Source: Calditrichia bacterium
Lineage (GTDB): Bacteria; Calditrichota; Calditrichia; RBG-13-44-9; J075
Reading direction: 5' to 3'
DNA length: 64,000 nucleotides
Assembly (NCBI GenBank): GCA_020635015.1
Contig: JACKAP010000001.1
Coordinates: 186,001 to 250,000, forward strand
Below the pieces are notes generated by a model, which worked only from the letters and a program-made list of their open reading frames with translations, was not told the origin of the DNA and ran no database searches. The position numbers and the translations under genes are program-made. Shown here one piece after another: positions 17,287 through 26,092 of this stretch; within the stretch, counting starts at the first letter, position 1; every line of letters begins with the position of its first letter.

Positions 17287-17826
17287 CTAATCATTCGGAT
17301 TCACTGCCGTCGCTTTAACCACCTTCGGGGTATGGGTTTCGTAGTAGTCATTGTTTTTGGTAACTTCGAACTGGGCGAGCAGTTTTTCCTTATCCCACAC
17401 CAGTTCTTCCCGGGAGTAGGCGGCAAAGTCGTAGATCTGGGTCAGTTCGATTGCTTCCCGCGGGCAGGCTTCTTCGCACATGCCGCAATAGATGCAGCGC
17501 AGCATATCGATCTCGAACACCACCGGGTATTTCTCCCGATCGTCCCAGGGTGATACACCGCCGATGATATGAATGCAATTGGAAGGGCAGGCGGCCGAGC
17601 ACATCTCGCAAGCCACACATTTGATCCGCCCCTGCTCGTCTTTATTCAAGCGGTGCGCGCCGCGATACCCGGGGCGGGGTACCCATTTTTCTTCCGGATA
17701 TTGCACGGTGAATTTTTTCTTCGGCATGTGGCGGAGCGTGATTCCCATGCCTTTGAAGATATTGGGCAAATAGGCTTTTTCACTCCAGTTCAGATCCGGA
17801 GCCGTCAGTTTTTTAACTTTAATCAT
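17287..17826 (-). CDS. nuoI: NADH-quinone oxidoreductase subunit I (NuoI)-like ferredoxin
   Basis: 179 residues with two 4Fe-4S motifs, CVACEMCSAACP and CIYCGMCEEACP. The NuoI-typical upstream stretch (MGITLRHMPKKKFTVQYPEEKW, shown in part) and a short C-terminal extension are present. In complex I this subunit carries clusters N6a and N6b. It stands alone, with no other nuo gene nearby, so it could supply a dispersed complex I or a related ferredoxin-dependent complex. The start at 17826 fits the conserved N-terminus; upstream in-frame sequence is repeat-derived. Confidence 0.88.
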   Translation of the reverse strand: MIKVKKLTAPDLNWSEKAYLPNIFKGMGITLRHMPKKKFTVQYPEEKWVPRPGYRGAHRLNKDEQGRIKCVACEMCSAACPSNCIHIIGGVSPWDDREKYPVVFEIDMLRCIYCGMCEEACPREAIELTQIYDFAAYSREELVWDKEKLLAQFEVTKNNDYYETHTPKVVKATAVNPND

Positions 17827-17923
17827 TGTCCAGAACCTCTTTTCGTTCGCGCTCGATATCCCTTGTTCCAATTTTATCAAATATAAGCATGGAAGGGGAG
17901 TTTGAAAATATTTTTTTCGAAAT

Positions 17924-18019
17924 AATTGGTCTATGAGTGGATGGGGAAAGGGGGATAAGCGAATGGGAGAAAAATGAAGAATGCTGCTCCCCCTTTCCCC
18001 ATTCACTCATAGACCAATT
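17924..18019. repeat. Long inverted repeat upstream of nuoI
   Basis: 31-nt arms (17924-17954 and 17989-18019) differ at one position and enclose a 34-nt loop. The outer ends are AATTGGTCTATGAGTGG and its complement. The inner part is AAAGGGGG/CCCCCTTT. It lies about 100 bp upstream of the nuoI start, with octamer repeats beyond it. Confidence 0.88.
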
Positions 18020-18057
18020 TCTTTTCCTCATTTATCCAACATCCAACATCTATTTTT

Positions 18058-18115
18058 CCCCATCCACCCATCCACCCATTAACCCATCCACCCATTAACC
18101 CATCCACCCATCAAC
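18058..18115. repeat. Octamer array (CATCCACC/CATTAACC)
   Basis: Seven consecutive 8-bp units: CATCCACC CATCCACC CATTAACC CATCCACC CATTAACC CATCCACC CATCAACA. Complementary octamers occur at 1228 and 51724. Confidence 0.85.
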
Positions 18116-18184
18116 AATTCAACTTTATTTCACTCATGCGATTTACTATATTCCCAGCTATTGATAAATGGGAAGTGCGAGAAT

Positions 18185-18556
18185 ATGAGTGTTTATGCGA
18201 TCGGGGTGGATCTGGCCGAGGTTGAGCGCATGCGGGTGATGATCGATCGCTATGGCGAGCGTTTTCTGCAGCGGGTGTTCACCGCGCAGGAAATCGAATA
18301 CTGCCGCCGGAAGAAGGCGAGTGCTGCCGAAAGTTTTGCCGCCCGCTTTGCCGCCAAGGAGGCGGTGTTCAAGGCGGCCGGTACCGGGCTGACGATCGGC
18401 ATGCGCTGGCACGATGTGGAGGTGCTCAACAATTCCCACGGCCGGCCGGAGGTGCAGCTGCACGGCAGAACTGCTGCCATGCTCGCGGGTCGGCAGGTAC
18501 ACATCTCCCTTTCCCACACCGGCAATACCGCGATCGCAATGGTGGTGATTTCCTGA
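18185..18556 (+). CDS. acpS: Holo-[acyl-carrier-protein] synthase
   Basis: Transfers 4'-phosphopantetheine from CoA to apo-ACP, activating fatty-acid synthesis. 123 residues, the normal AcpS size. Mg-binding GVDLAEVERM (Asp near 8) and the RFAAKEAVFKAAGTG box with the catalytic Glu are present. The ATG at 18185 matches the family N-terminus; an earlier in-frame ATG at 18161 would add eight residues. It is followed, after a family B repeat, by nnrDE. The acpS-nnr order recurs in many bacteria. Confidence 0.94.
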   Translation: MSVYAIGVDLAEVERMRVMIDRYGERFLQRVFTAQEIEYCRRKKASAAESFAARFAAKEAVFKAAGTGLTIGMRWHDVEVLNNSHGRPEVQLHGRTAAMLAGRQVHISLSHTGNTAIAMVVIS

Positions 18557-18601
18557 TCACCGTTAGCGTTTACAGTTGTGCCGGGAAAAATTCTGAAGTT
18601 A

Positions 18602-18685
18602 GCCACAGAGACACTGAGTTCACAGAGTCTTTATCCGTTTAAATAATGAGTTGTCTGTTCTCTGTGGCCTCCGTGGCTCTGTGGC
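18602..18685. repeat. Family B inverted-repeat element, copy B2
   Basis: 84 bp with ends GCCACAGAGACACTGAG and the complementary CTCTGTGGCCTCCGTGGCTC TGTGGC (one block duplicated). It lies between acpS and nnrDE, so it is probably transcribed. Confidence 0.85.
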
Positions 18686-18745
18686 CAATTTTAATATTCG
18701 ATATTCTCTGAAGAACATTATCTTAACCTATATGGAGCAGCGAAC

Positions 18746-20308
18746 ATGATTAAAGTCGTCACGGCAGCGGAGATGCGCGAGAAGGACCGTTTTACGATCG
18801 AAGATATCGGGGTGCCCGGCGTGGTGCTGATGGAAAATGCCGGACGGGCGGTTTCCCGGGTTATTTTAAGCAAGCTTGACGGGGTCAGCGACCCTCTGGT
18901 CTATGTCTTTTGCGGCAAAGGCAACAACGGCGGCGACGGCTTTGTGGTGGCGCGGCACCTCTGGAACGAAGGGGTTTACGTGCGAATATTTTGTACCGAA
19001 GCGGAGAAGCAGATCCGCGGCGATGCGCGAGTCAATTACAACATTCTCAAAAACATGAAGCTGCCGATCGAATTCATCAGCAGCCTGGACGATGTGCGCG
19101 AACTGGAAAACGAGCCCCCGGATATGCTGGTAGACGCCCTGCTCGGTACCGGCATCAAGGGGGCGGTGAAAGGATTTAGCGGAGAGCTGATCGATTTCAT
19201 CAACCAGAATATCGAAACCACCGTGGTGGCGGTGGACCTTCCTTCCGGCCTCAACGCCAGCACCCCGGAGGTGGCCGGCAGCGCTATCCGGGCCAATATT
19301 ACTGTTACCATGGCGTTGCCCAAGCGCTGCCACACGTTCTACCCGGCCAAGAATTATGTCGGTGAACTCTACATAGCTGATATTGGTATCCCGCCGTTTG
19401 TGCTCAGCCAGGATCATGTGAAAGTAGAGATGCTGGAGGATCGCGACATCGTGCTGCCCTTCCGCTATCCCGATTCCCACAAATATGATTGCGGCAAGGT
19501 GGGCATTCTGGCCGGTTCCAAAGGGTATACCGGCGCGGCGGCTCTGGCGGCGCAAGCGGCAATGAAGACCGGCGCGGGACTGGTTGTACTGGGCGTACCG
19601 GAGAGTCTTAATCCGGTGATGGAGCAGAAGCTGACCGAGGTGATCACCCGCCCGCTCCCGGAAACCCCGGATCAGACGATCGGCAAGGTTAGCCTCCCGG
19701 CGATCGAGGAATTGCTGGCCTGGTCCGACGTGCTGGCGATCGGGCCCGGCCTGGGGCGCAGCAAGGCGGTGCAGGAAATTGTCATTACCGTGCTGAAGCA
19801 GTTCGACAAACCGGTGGTGATCGATGCCGATGCCCTCTGGGCCCTGTCCAATCATCCCGAAATTTTAGAAGCGGGGCCCCATCCCAACTGGATTCTCACT
19901 CCGCATCTGGGCGAATTCCTGCGCTTCTTCCCGGAAGAAACGAAATCATCGCTCTCCCTCCAGTGCATCGAGAAGGCCCAGCAGTTTGCTGCCAGGCACG
20001 GCCTGACCCTGCTGCTCAAAGGTGCTCCCTCACTGGTGGCGATGCCGGACCAGCGGGTCTATCTCAATCCCACCGGCAACGCCGGCCTGGCCAGCGGCGG
20101 CACTGGTGATGTGTTGACCGGCTTTATTGCCGGATTGCTGGCCCAGCAGTACGATCCGGATGAGGCTGCCTATACTGCCAATTTCATCCACGGCTACACC
20201 GCAGATTATGTGGTGAAAAAGGAAACCATCTACACCCTGCTGGCCGGGGATCTGATTACCAATTTCGGCGCGGCGCTGAATGAATTGACCCAAAAACATT
20301 CGTCTTAG
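18746..20308 (+). CDS. nnrDE: Bifunctional NAD(P)HX epimerase / ADP-dependent NAD(P)HX dehydratase
   Basis: Repairs hydrated NADH/NADPH. The 520 residues have two modules. The N-terminal YjeF_N epimerase (about 1-215) has FCGKGNNGGDGFVVARHL. The C-terminal ribokinase-like dehydratase (about 230-515) has KVGILAGSKGYTGAAALAA, AIGPGLGRS and NPTGNAGLASGGTGDVLTGF, the last with the catalytic Asp. GGAG lies eight bases before ATG. Size and domain order match the fused bacterial enzyme. The acpS neighbour is conserved in other genomes. Confidence 0.95.
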   Translation: MIKVVTAAEMREKDRFTIEDIGVPGVVLMENAGRAVSRVILSKLDGVSDPLVYVFCGKGNNGGDGFVVARHLWNEGVYVRIFCTEAEKQIRGDARVNYNILKNMKLPIEFISSLDDVRELENEPPDMLVDALLGTGIKGAVKGFSGELIDFINQNIETTVVAVDLPSGLNASTPEVAGSAIRANITVTMALPKRCHTFYPAKNYVGELYIADIGIPPFVLSQDHVKVEMLEDRDIVLPFRYPDSHKYDCGKVGILAGSKGYTGAAALAAQAAMKTGAGLVVLGVPESLNPVMEQKLTEVITRPLPETPDQTIGKVSLPAIEELLAWSDVLAIGPGLGRSKAVQEIVITVLKQFDKPVVIDADALWALSNHPEILEAGPHPNWILTPHLGEFLRFFPEETKSSLSLQCIEKAQQFAARHGLTLLLKGAPSLVAMPDQRVYLNPTGNAGLASGGTGDVLTGFIAGLLAQQYDPDEAAYTANFIHGYTADYVVKKETIYTLLAGDLITNFGAALNELTQKHSS

Positions 20309-20351
20309 CGGTCACAGTACACGACAAAAAATATTGAGGTTCATGATAGCC

Positions 20352-20527
20352 AAAATAGAACGCGGATGACGCGGATTTACGCGGATGACTGAATAAGTTA
20401 AAAGACAAAGACAAGAAAATTCCTTGGCCTTTGCATTTGTTTTGCTACCTTTATGGCAAGCCTTCGATAACACTAGGTGAAGCATCACAAAAAAAATCCG
20501 CGAGAATCCGTGTCATCCGCGTTCTAT
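20352..20527. repeat. Family A inverted-repeat element, copy A2
   Basis: Ends AGAACGCGGATGACGCGGAT and GTGTCATCCGCGTTCTAT. The interior has the same GACTGAATAAGTTAAAAGAC stretch that occurs, reversed, in copy A3, and the CGATAACACTAGGTGAAGC core in the opposite orientation to A3 and A4. It sits in the 440-bp gap before gcdH. 20528-20749 also holds a small GGGAA/TTCCC hairpin but nothing else recognised. Confidence 0.88.
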
Positions 20528-20749
20528 GAAAAACTTTTGTTGTGCACTGTGCTTGGCGGTAAAAAAAGCCGGGAAAAGGTTCCCGACCTGGCGCACAACA
20601 ACTGCACCTTTCTTCCTGTATTCTGAAGTTCAGCATACGTGATTTCGCTATTTGAAAACCTCCGGAATTTATTTGTTCGCTTGCCAATCCCCCCGCCAGG
20701 CAATAAATTTGCAGCTCATAGATCGAGACATAAAACATAAGGAATAGAT

Positions 20750-21919
20750 ATGAAACCGTTTGAATCTCCTGATTATTTCAATATGGATGAGCTGCTCAGC
20801 GATGAGGAAAAAATGATCCGTTCCGCAGTGCGGGAATGGGTCGGCGAAAATGTTATGCCGGTCATTGAGAAAGCCTACCTCGACGCGGTATTTCCCCGGG
20901 ATTTGATCCCCCAAATGGGCGAACTGGGGTTGTTTGGACCTAATCTGCCCGAAAAATACGGCTGTGCCGGAACCAACAATGTAGCCTACGGCATCATGAT
21001 GCAGGAACTGGAGCGGGCGGACAGCGGGGTGCGCAGCTTTGCCTCAGTGCAGGGCTCGCTGGTGATGTACCCGATTTATGCCTACGGCACCGAAAAGCAG
21101 CGCCAGCATTGGCTGCCCAAACTGGCCAGCGGGGAGAAGATCGGCTGCTTCGGCCTGACCGAACCGGATCATGGCTCTGATCCCGGCGGGATGAAAACCA
21201 CCGCGGTGAAGGACGGCAATTCCTACATTCTAAACGGGGCCAAGATGTGGATCACCAACGGCACCCTGGCGGATGTGGCGGTGGTTTGGGCCAAACTCGA
21301 CGGCACAGTGCGCGGCTTCCTGGTGGAAAAAGGCACCCCGGGATTCTCCGCACCGGAGATGCACAACAAGCACTCCCTGCGGGCTTCGGTAACCTCGGAA
21401 CTGATTCTCCAGGATTGCCGGATTCCGGCAGAGAACCTCCTGCCGGAGAGCGGCGGGCTGAAGTCTCCTTTGGGCTGCCTCACCCAAGCCCGCTACGGCA
21501 TTGCCTGGGGGGTGATGGGCGCGGCGATGGCCTGCTACGACGAAGCGCTCAATTATGCCAAAACCCGGATCCAGTTCGACAAACCGATTGCATCCTTCCA
21601 ACTGGTGCAGCAGAAACTGGTCTATATGGTTACGGAAATCACCAAAATGCAATTGCTGTCCCTGCAGTTGGGGCGTTTAAAGGATCAGAAAAAATTCAAA
21701 TTCACCCACGTCTCGATGGCCAAACGAAACAACGTTTTCCAGGCTCTGGAAATTGCCCGCCTGGCCCGGGACATTCTGGGCGCAAACGGCATAACGGCGG
21801 AATACCAGAGCATGCGGCACATGTGCAACCTGGAAACCGTGAAGACCTATGAAGGAACGCACGATATCCATACCCTGATCATCGGCGCCGACATCACCGG
21901 TATTCCCGCCTACAGCTGA
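20750..21919 (+). CDS. gcdH: Glutaryl-CoA dehydrogenase-type acyl-CoA dehydrogenase
   Basis: 389-residue flavoprotein oxidising glutaryl-CoA, with decarboxylation, to crotonyl-CoA in lysine/tryptophan catabolism. The catalytic Glu is at 368 in TYEGTHDIH, a signature of GCDH. An Arg at 95 in GVRSFASVQGSLVM matches the glutaryl-binding Arg of the human enzyme. FAD-binding CFGLTEPDHGSDP and MWITNG motifs are present. AAGGAATAG precedes ATG. The HD-GYP regulator follows 25 bp later. Related acyl-CoA dehydrogenases are possible, but the two diagnostic residues favour GCDH. Confidence 0.9.
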   Translation: MKPFESPDYFNMDELLSDEEKMIRSAVREWVGENVMPVIEKAYLDAVFPRDLIPQMGELGLFGPNLPEKYGCAGTNNVAYGIMMQELERADSGVRSFASVQGSLVMYPIYAYGTEKQRQHWLPKLASGEKIGCFGLTEPDHGSDPGGMKTTAVKDGNSYILNGAKMWITNGTLADVAVVWAKLDGTVRGFLVEKGTPGFSAPEMHNKHSLRASVTSELILQDCRIPAENLLPESGGLKSPLGCLTQARYGIAWGVMGAAMACYDEALNYAKTRIQFDKPIASFQLVQQKLVYMVTEITKMQLLSLQLGRLKDQKKFKFTHVSMAKRNNVFQALEIARLARDILGANGITAEYQSMRHMCNLETVKTYEGTHDIHTLIIGADITGIPAYS

Positions 21920-21944
21920 TGGTGCGGCTGGCAGAAAGGACCTT

Positions 21945-22976
21945 ATGTCACGGAAGAAAACGATTTTAGTCATTGAAGACGATATTCAGTACGGCGAACT
22001 GCTCAAGGATGCGCTGGTTCACTTCGGTTACGATGTGATGCTGGCGTACTCCGCCACCGGGGGAATGGATATCATTCGCCAGGAAAAGCTTGATTTAATT
22101 ATCAGCGATATCAACATGCCCGGGATCAACGGTTTTCAACTGGCCGAGCGGCTGCTGAAGATGTTTCTCGACATCCCGCTGATCCTGATCACCGGGCTGG
22201 ACGACCTCAAGTTGATCAAACGCGCGCTGGCCGTGGGCGTTAGCGATTACCTGGTCAAACCGATCAAACTCGATGAACTGCCGGTGGTACTGGAGAAAGG
22301 CTTTGAGCGCCGCCGCCTGGAATCGAAAAAGCTGCAGGACAACAAGGCCGAGATCCTCCTCAAGGCCCTGAAAGCGTTGATGCGCGCCCTCGATGCCAAA
22401 GATCACTACACCTGCGGTCATTCCCAACGGGTGGCAGCGTTGGCGATGCTGATGGCGGAAGTGCTGGGCCTGGATGCCGAGCAAAAATACACCCTGCACC
22501 TGGGGGCGTATTTGCACGACATCGGCAAGATCGGTATGCCGGATGGAATTCTCAAGAAATCGGATAGCCTGGAAGATTTCGAATATGATATTGCCAAGGA
22601 TCATCCGATCATCGGCTGCCAGATCATCGGCGAGATTAGCGAACTCTCGGAGGTGGCCTCGATTGTGCGCCATCATCATGAGCGCTACGACGGTACCGGT
22701 TATCCCGACGGGCTGAAGGGGGAGGCGATTCCCTTCTTTGCCCGCATCCTCTCGATTGTCGATTGTTACGAAGCACTGATCTCCGACCGCACCTACCGCA
22801 AAGGGCTGACCAAGGCGGAGGCGCTGGCGATCATCCAGCGCGATGCCGGCAGTTATTTCGATCCGGAATTGGTGGAAATATTTGTCAAGGCCATGAACAG
22901 CGGCCTGGCGGGACGGGTGATCCGGGAGTTTGGCGAGTCCGACCTCTATGATCTTCCAGCCGGACAGACTTTCTAA
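21945..22976 (+). CDS. Response regulator with HD-GYP phosphodiesterase domain
   Basis: 343 residues. A receiver (about 5-120) has acidic pair EDD at 11-13 and phospho-Asp 55 in ISDINMPG. The HD-GYP domain (about 145-335) has HSQRVAALA, LHDIGKIG, the KDHP box, HHHERYDGTGYP and FARILSIVDCYEALISDR. Such RpfG-like proteins hydrolyse c-di-GMP (or cGAMP) in response to phosphorylation. All catalytic residues appear intact. No histidine kinase is adjacent. AAAGGACC precedes ATG. It is 25 bp after gcdH, so the two may be cotranscribed although not obviously related. Confidence 0.93.
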   Translation: MSRKKTILVIEDDIQYGELLKDALVHFGYDVMLAYSATGGMDIIRQEKLDLIISDINMPGINGFQLAERLLKMFLDIPLILITGLDDLKLIKRALAVGVSDYLVKPIKLDELPVVLEKGFERRRLESKKLQDNKAEILLKALKALMRALDAKDHYTCGHSQRVAALAMLMAEVLGLDAEQKYTLHLGAYLHDIGKIGMPDGILKKSDSLEDFEYDIAKDHPIIGCQIIGEISELSEVASIVRHHHERYDGTGYPDGLKGEAIPFFARILSIVDCYEALISDRTYRKGLTKAEALAIIQRDAGSYFDPELVEIFVKAMNSGLAGRVIREFGESDLYDLPAGQTF

Positions 22977-23031
22977 TCTAAATGGAACGATGTTTTATCC
23001 GCGTAAATCTGCGTCATCCGTACTACACTTA

Positions 23032-23115
23032 GCACAAACTTTGTTTTTTTAACAAAATTTTGTAGTGCAACCAAGTCTTTTACATTGAGCACTGAGCAAT
23101 AAGCATTTACCATGT
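23032..23115. repeat. Core module I with degenerate GCATTTA heptamers
   Basis: CAAACTTTGTTTTTTTAACA AAATTTTGTAGTGC followed by GCACTGA GCAATAA GCATTTA. It corresponds to the module at about 1434-1510, and the CAAAATTTTA-type core also occurs inside family A copy A3. Just upstream (22998-23022) is a family A-like fragment, TATCCGCGTAAATCTGCGTC. Confidence 0.65.
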
Positions 23116-23124
23116 TCTATGCTT

Positions 23125-23820
23125 TTATCCCCGCGGAAACTCCCCGCTCACCGGGGTATCCTTGATCCGCAGGAATTTTTCTATTTCCTGCTCGATGAAG
23201 AGCGCCTTTTCGGAACTGTCAATACCGCTCACCAGCTTCAGATGCCCCGCAGAGAGGGTGTCGGCATGCACTTCATAAGTGATGGTAGTGCTGTTTTTGC
23301 CCTGGGAGACATGCTCCTTGACGTAGATCTGCCGCACATCCCGGGCTTCGATGGTCTTGTTGCCCCAGGACGGCAGGGGCGCATGCTTGACCTTGATGAT
23401 CTCCGAACTGACCCCGATATAGGTTTTATTAACATACCCGGCAATGGTGTAATAAGTTAGCCCGACCCCCACCAGAGCATGCAGGGTGCCGTAGAGCGCC
23501 ATCTCCCACTCTCCATTGAGCAGGGCGATAGAGAACCAGAAAGCCATGAAGCCGTCCCAGAGGATGCAGAAAAAGGTCAATCCAATAACCGTTTTGTTAA
23601 ACCAGCGCATCACCAGGTAAAGCTCGCCGCGGTCCTGGTAGACCTGCACCTTATCCGGCAGATCGATTTCCCGGCGAGGCTTGGGAGGCCCGGCGACGCG
23701 GTCAATCTGTTCGCTGATGCTGAACAGGGTATTGCAGTCCGGGCAGGTGGCGACCTCCCGGTTCAGTTCGATGTGTTCCGCCGGGACCACTTCGTTGCAT
23801 TCGGGGCATTGTATTTTCAT
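23125..23820 (-). CDS. Zinc-ribbon membrane protein, unknown function
   Basis: 231 residues. The N-terminus is a zinc ribbon of CPxC type (IQCPECNEVVPAEH and TCPDCNTLF, four Cys at about 4-32). A polar linker is followed by two membrane helices (about 80-103 and about 112-135) and a C-terminal beta-rich region (about 140-215) resembling PH-like domains of small membrane proteins. The start at 23820 places the zinc ribbon at the extreme N-terminus. Function unknown; it is the last gene before the HD-GYP gene, in convergent orientation. Confidence 0.75.
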   Translation of the reverse strand: MKIQCPECNEVVPAEHIELNREVATCPDCNTLFSISEQIDRVAGPPKPRREIDLPDKVQVYQDRGELYLVMRWFNKTVIGLTFFCILWDGFMAFWFSIALLNGEWEMALYGTLHALVGVGLTYYTIAGYVNKTYIGVSSEIIKVKHAPLPSWGNKTIEARDVRQIYVKEHVSQGKNSTTITYEVHADTLSAGHLKLVSGIDSSEKALFIEQEIEKFLRIKDTPVSGEFPRG

Positions 23821-23943
23821 TGTGTACCTGATTTCAGGATGGATAAATATTTTTCGATAGCCGTTCGGCCGAATGCAGATAAAATGGCATTCGCTTCGCC
23901 AACACATACAATATCACTTCAGTATTTAAAAAAATATTCTACA

Positions 23944-24192
23944 TTACGAATATCTCTCGATCAGATAATCGGTGTAGGTATCATCGATATCAAAATCTTC
24001 CGGCAAATCAATGATCCCCGATAACTCCTGAACCAGCGGCGTTAATGTTGCTACTGAATGTTCGCGTTCGCCGGAAAGATTCCGAAAATATTTTTCCACT
24101 AGCACGGATAAACTGGTTTGATGTTCTTTGGCGTATGCTTTGGCGAGTTCGATAACATCTTTATCCAACTTAAGCGTTAATTTTGTATTCAT
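23944..24192 (-). CDS. DUF6364-like antitoxin-type ribbon-helix-helix protein, orphan
   Basis: 82 residues. The N-terminus MNTKLTLKLDKDVIELAKAY is characteristic of DUF6364/RHH antitoxins (beta strand then helix, contacting operator DNA as a dimer). An SLSVLVEKYF helix follows, and an acidic C-terminal tail would bind a toxin. GGAGG precedes the ATG. In other genomes these are usually followed by a PIN-domain toxin. Here only 120 bp and an unrelated gene follow, so the toxin is absent or lost. Confidence 0.72.
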   Translation of the reverse strand: MNTKLTLKLDKDVIELAKAYAKEHQTSLSVLVEKYFRNLSGEREHSVATLTPLVQELSGIIDLPEDFDIDDTYTDYLIERYS

Positions 24193-24342
24193 GAAATACC
24201 TCCAGTCAATACGTATCAAGTTTGGTTTTTTAATACGCATCAATCAAGGAAAATTTTCCACGTGCCAGGACTTACTCCCTATTGCGGAAGCTGCAGGCTT
24301 GACAAGCAGCTATCGGCTATCGGGTCTGGTATGAGAGTTCGT

Positions 24343-25539
24343 CTACTCCGCAGCGTTTTCAATCGCCTCCCACACCCGCATAAAATTCCCTCCACAGATC
24401 TTTTCGACATCGCTTTCCGAGTAGCCCCGCCGGAGCAGTTCGTAGATCAGGTTAGGATATTCCGAAGCATCCTGAAGCCCTTCCGGCAGGCAGGTGACCC
24501 CGTCAAAATCGGAGCCGAGGGCCACATGGTCGATCCCCGCCAGTTGCACCACATGATCGATATGATCCGCCACATCGGCAACCGTGCCGACCGGGTGTTC
24601 GCGGCGATAATTGGTGCTATAGTCGCGGGCGGTTTCGGAATTCCGGTCGAGATTGTTTTCTTTCGCATAAGCGGAAATCGCCTTCTCCACCGCCTTTTCG
24701 GACGCTTGATATTCCGATTTCAGAAAGGAGGAACCGAAGTTGATGCAGATAACCCCGCCGTGCTCGCCCAGGGTCCGGATCATCTCGTCGCTCATGTTCC
24801 GTTCCCAGTCGGGTGTAAAATGGCGGCAGGAGGAGTGCGAGGCGATCACCGGCGCCCGAGAGAGGCGGATCACATCGTAAAAAGCGCTGTCGGTGACGTG
24901 GGAGATGTCGATCATCACCCCAAGGCGGTTCATCTCCGCGATCAACTGCTCCCCGAAAGGGCTGAGCCCGTTCCACTGCCGGTTTTCATCATAGGAAGAA
25001 TCGCTGATGTGATTGCTCTTGGAATGGGCCAGGGTAATATAGCGTACGCCCCGGTCGTAAAAGTGCTGCAGATTTTCCAGCTTGCCTTCGATCGGCGCGC
25101 CGTTCTCCATGCCCATCGGCAGAGAGACTTTCCCCTCCGCAAACTGGCGCCGCACTTCTGCCGGGGAAGTGGCCACGGCGAATTTATCCGGCCACTGCTC
25201 GGTAAAGCCGTAGACCAGATCGATTAACTGATCGGCATAGGCTTTGGCGCCGCCGTCCTGAAGTCGCGCCGGAACGTAGATCGACATGAAGGGGGCATTG
25301 AGACCGCCGGCTTTGGCACGCTCGTAATCGAAATCGCCCCAGGGGGTGCGCCGGGAGATGTCCTCCATGCGCTTGTTGAGCCGGTAGGGCACATCGACAT
25401 GACCGTCGGTGATGATAAACTGCTGCGCCAGCTCCCGGGCCCGGCTGCGCAGCGCCGCGTCATCCTCCGGTCCGGCCAGGATAGTGCCGGCGGCGAGAAA
25501 CAGCAAAGAAGCCGCAATGCATAAAACTATATTTTTCAT
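24343..25539 (-). CDS. Membrane dipeptidase (peptidase M19, renal dipeptidase family)
   Basis: 398 residues with an N-terminal signal peptide (about 1-20). Zinc ligands are recognisable: TDGHVDVPY near 45 and the GSDFDGV segment near 330, with VIASHSSCRHF between them. M19 enzymes hydrolyse dipeptides, including those with D-residues, in the periplasm. The start at 25539 is preceded by GGAGGAG and gives a clean signal peptide. It is a single gene flanked by repeats and the broken gene upstream. Confidence 0.92.
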   Translation of the reverse strand: MKNIVLCIAASLLFLAAGTILAGPEDDAALRSRARELAQQFIITDGHVDVPYRLNKRMEDISRRTPWGDFDYERAKAGGLNAPFMSIYVPARLQDGGAKAYADQLIDLVYGFTEQWPDKFAVATSPAEVRRQFAEGKVSLPMGMENGAPIEGKLENLQHFYDRGVRYITLAHSKSNHISDSSYDENRQWNGLSPFGEQLIAEMNRLGVMIDISHVTDSAFYDVIRLSRAPVIASHSSCRHFTPDWERNMSDEMIRTLGEHGGVICINFGSSFLKSEYQASEKAVEKAISAYAKENNLDRNSETARDYSTNYRREHPVGTVADVADHIDHVVQLAGIDHVALGSDFDGVTCLPEGLQDASEYPNLIYELLRRGYSESDVEKICGGNFMRVWEAIENAAE

Positions 25540-25648
25540 TGAAATATCTCCTCCTTCAATCAAGGCATTAAAATGAGCATTTATCGTTGTGCATTAAGCA
25601 TTTACCATTGGGTGCCCCCTGTCCGCCCCGAGCTTCTCCCCAAACGCC

Positions 25649-25965
25649 TCATTCCCCCTTCCGTCCCGCCTCCCGGCAAAACTGCTCCCAGGCTTCGATC
25701 GTCAGCCGGGTTAAATCATCACAGGCGGTGGTAATCTGAAGGGAATATTGATAAAGCGGTAATAGCCGTGCGGGCCGGATAGGATTCGTTCCAGGAGGGA
25801 CGGATTCTCGCTGAAATCGCGCTCGGCCGGGGCGATGTAAAGCGGATTGGTTTCGGCAGGCTGGGTTTCTTCCCCGGAGGCGGAAAGGGGCAACATCAAC
25901 GCTCCCAATATCAGCAGTCCCCGGCGGAGGAAATGCCGGACCGCTGCATGGTCGATTTGCTGCAT
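25649..25965 (-). pseudogene. Remnant of a secreted protein (possibly DUF2252-like)
   Basis: The N-terminal part has AAGGAG before its ATG, a signal peptide (about 1-30) and a plausible mature segment (ERDFSENPSLLERILSGPHG). It meets a stop at 84 residues. In the next frame, reading continues as YSLQITTACDDLTRLTIEAW then a charged tail to a TGA at 25649-25651, which looks like a natural C-terminus. The join at about 25750 suggests a large internal deletion with frameshift. The GPHGYYRFINIPF segment recalls DUF2252 N-termini, but this is from memory. The adjacent M19 gene is intact. Confidence 0.55.
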
Positions 25966-26060
25966 ATGGTCTCCTTAATTAGCGGATCAATCCGGTTTTT
26001 GATGCGCTTTGCCGCCGTCTTTGTGCTTGATTCCCTTTCGGCAAGCCTTTATATTTCCGG

Positions 26061-26092
26061 AGCCGTACCGGCCAAATCGCCGGTACTAGGCT
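26061..26092. other. Short hairpin in a gene-poor gap
   Basis: GTACCGGC and GCCGGTAC (26065-26072, 26079-26086) flank CAAATC, with outer AGCC/GGCT continuing the pairing after a two-base bulge. It lies in the gap 25966-26353, which otherwise holds a doubtful 64-residue plus-strand frame. There is no U-run, so it is probably not a terminator. Confidence 0.4.

Noticed and set aside
20559..20592. Hairpin GGGAA/TTCCC followed on the minus strand by a T-run, terminator-like
   Set aside because: No minus-strand gene lies upstream for it to terminate; it probably belongs to the surrounding repeat-derived DNA.
24343..25539. Long plus-strand frame opposite the dipeptidase gene
   Set aside because: The minus-strand protein has clear M19 motifs, signal peptide and SD; the plus-strand frame is its antisense shadow.
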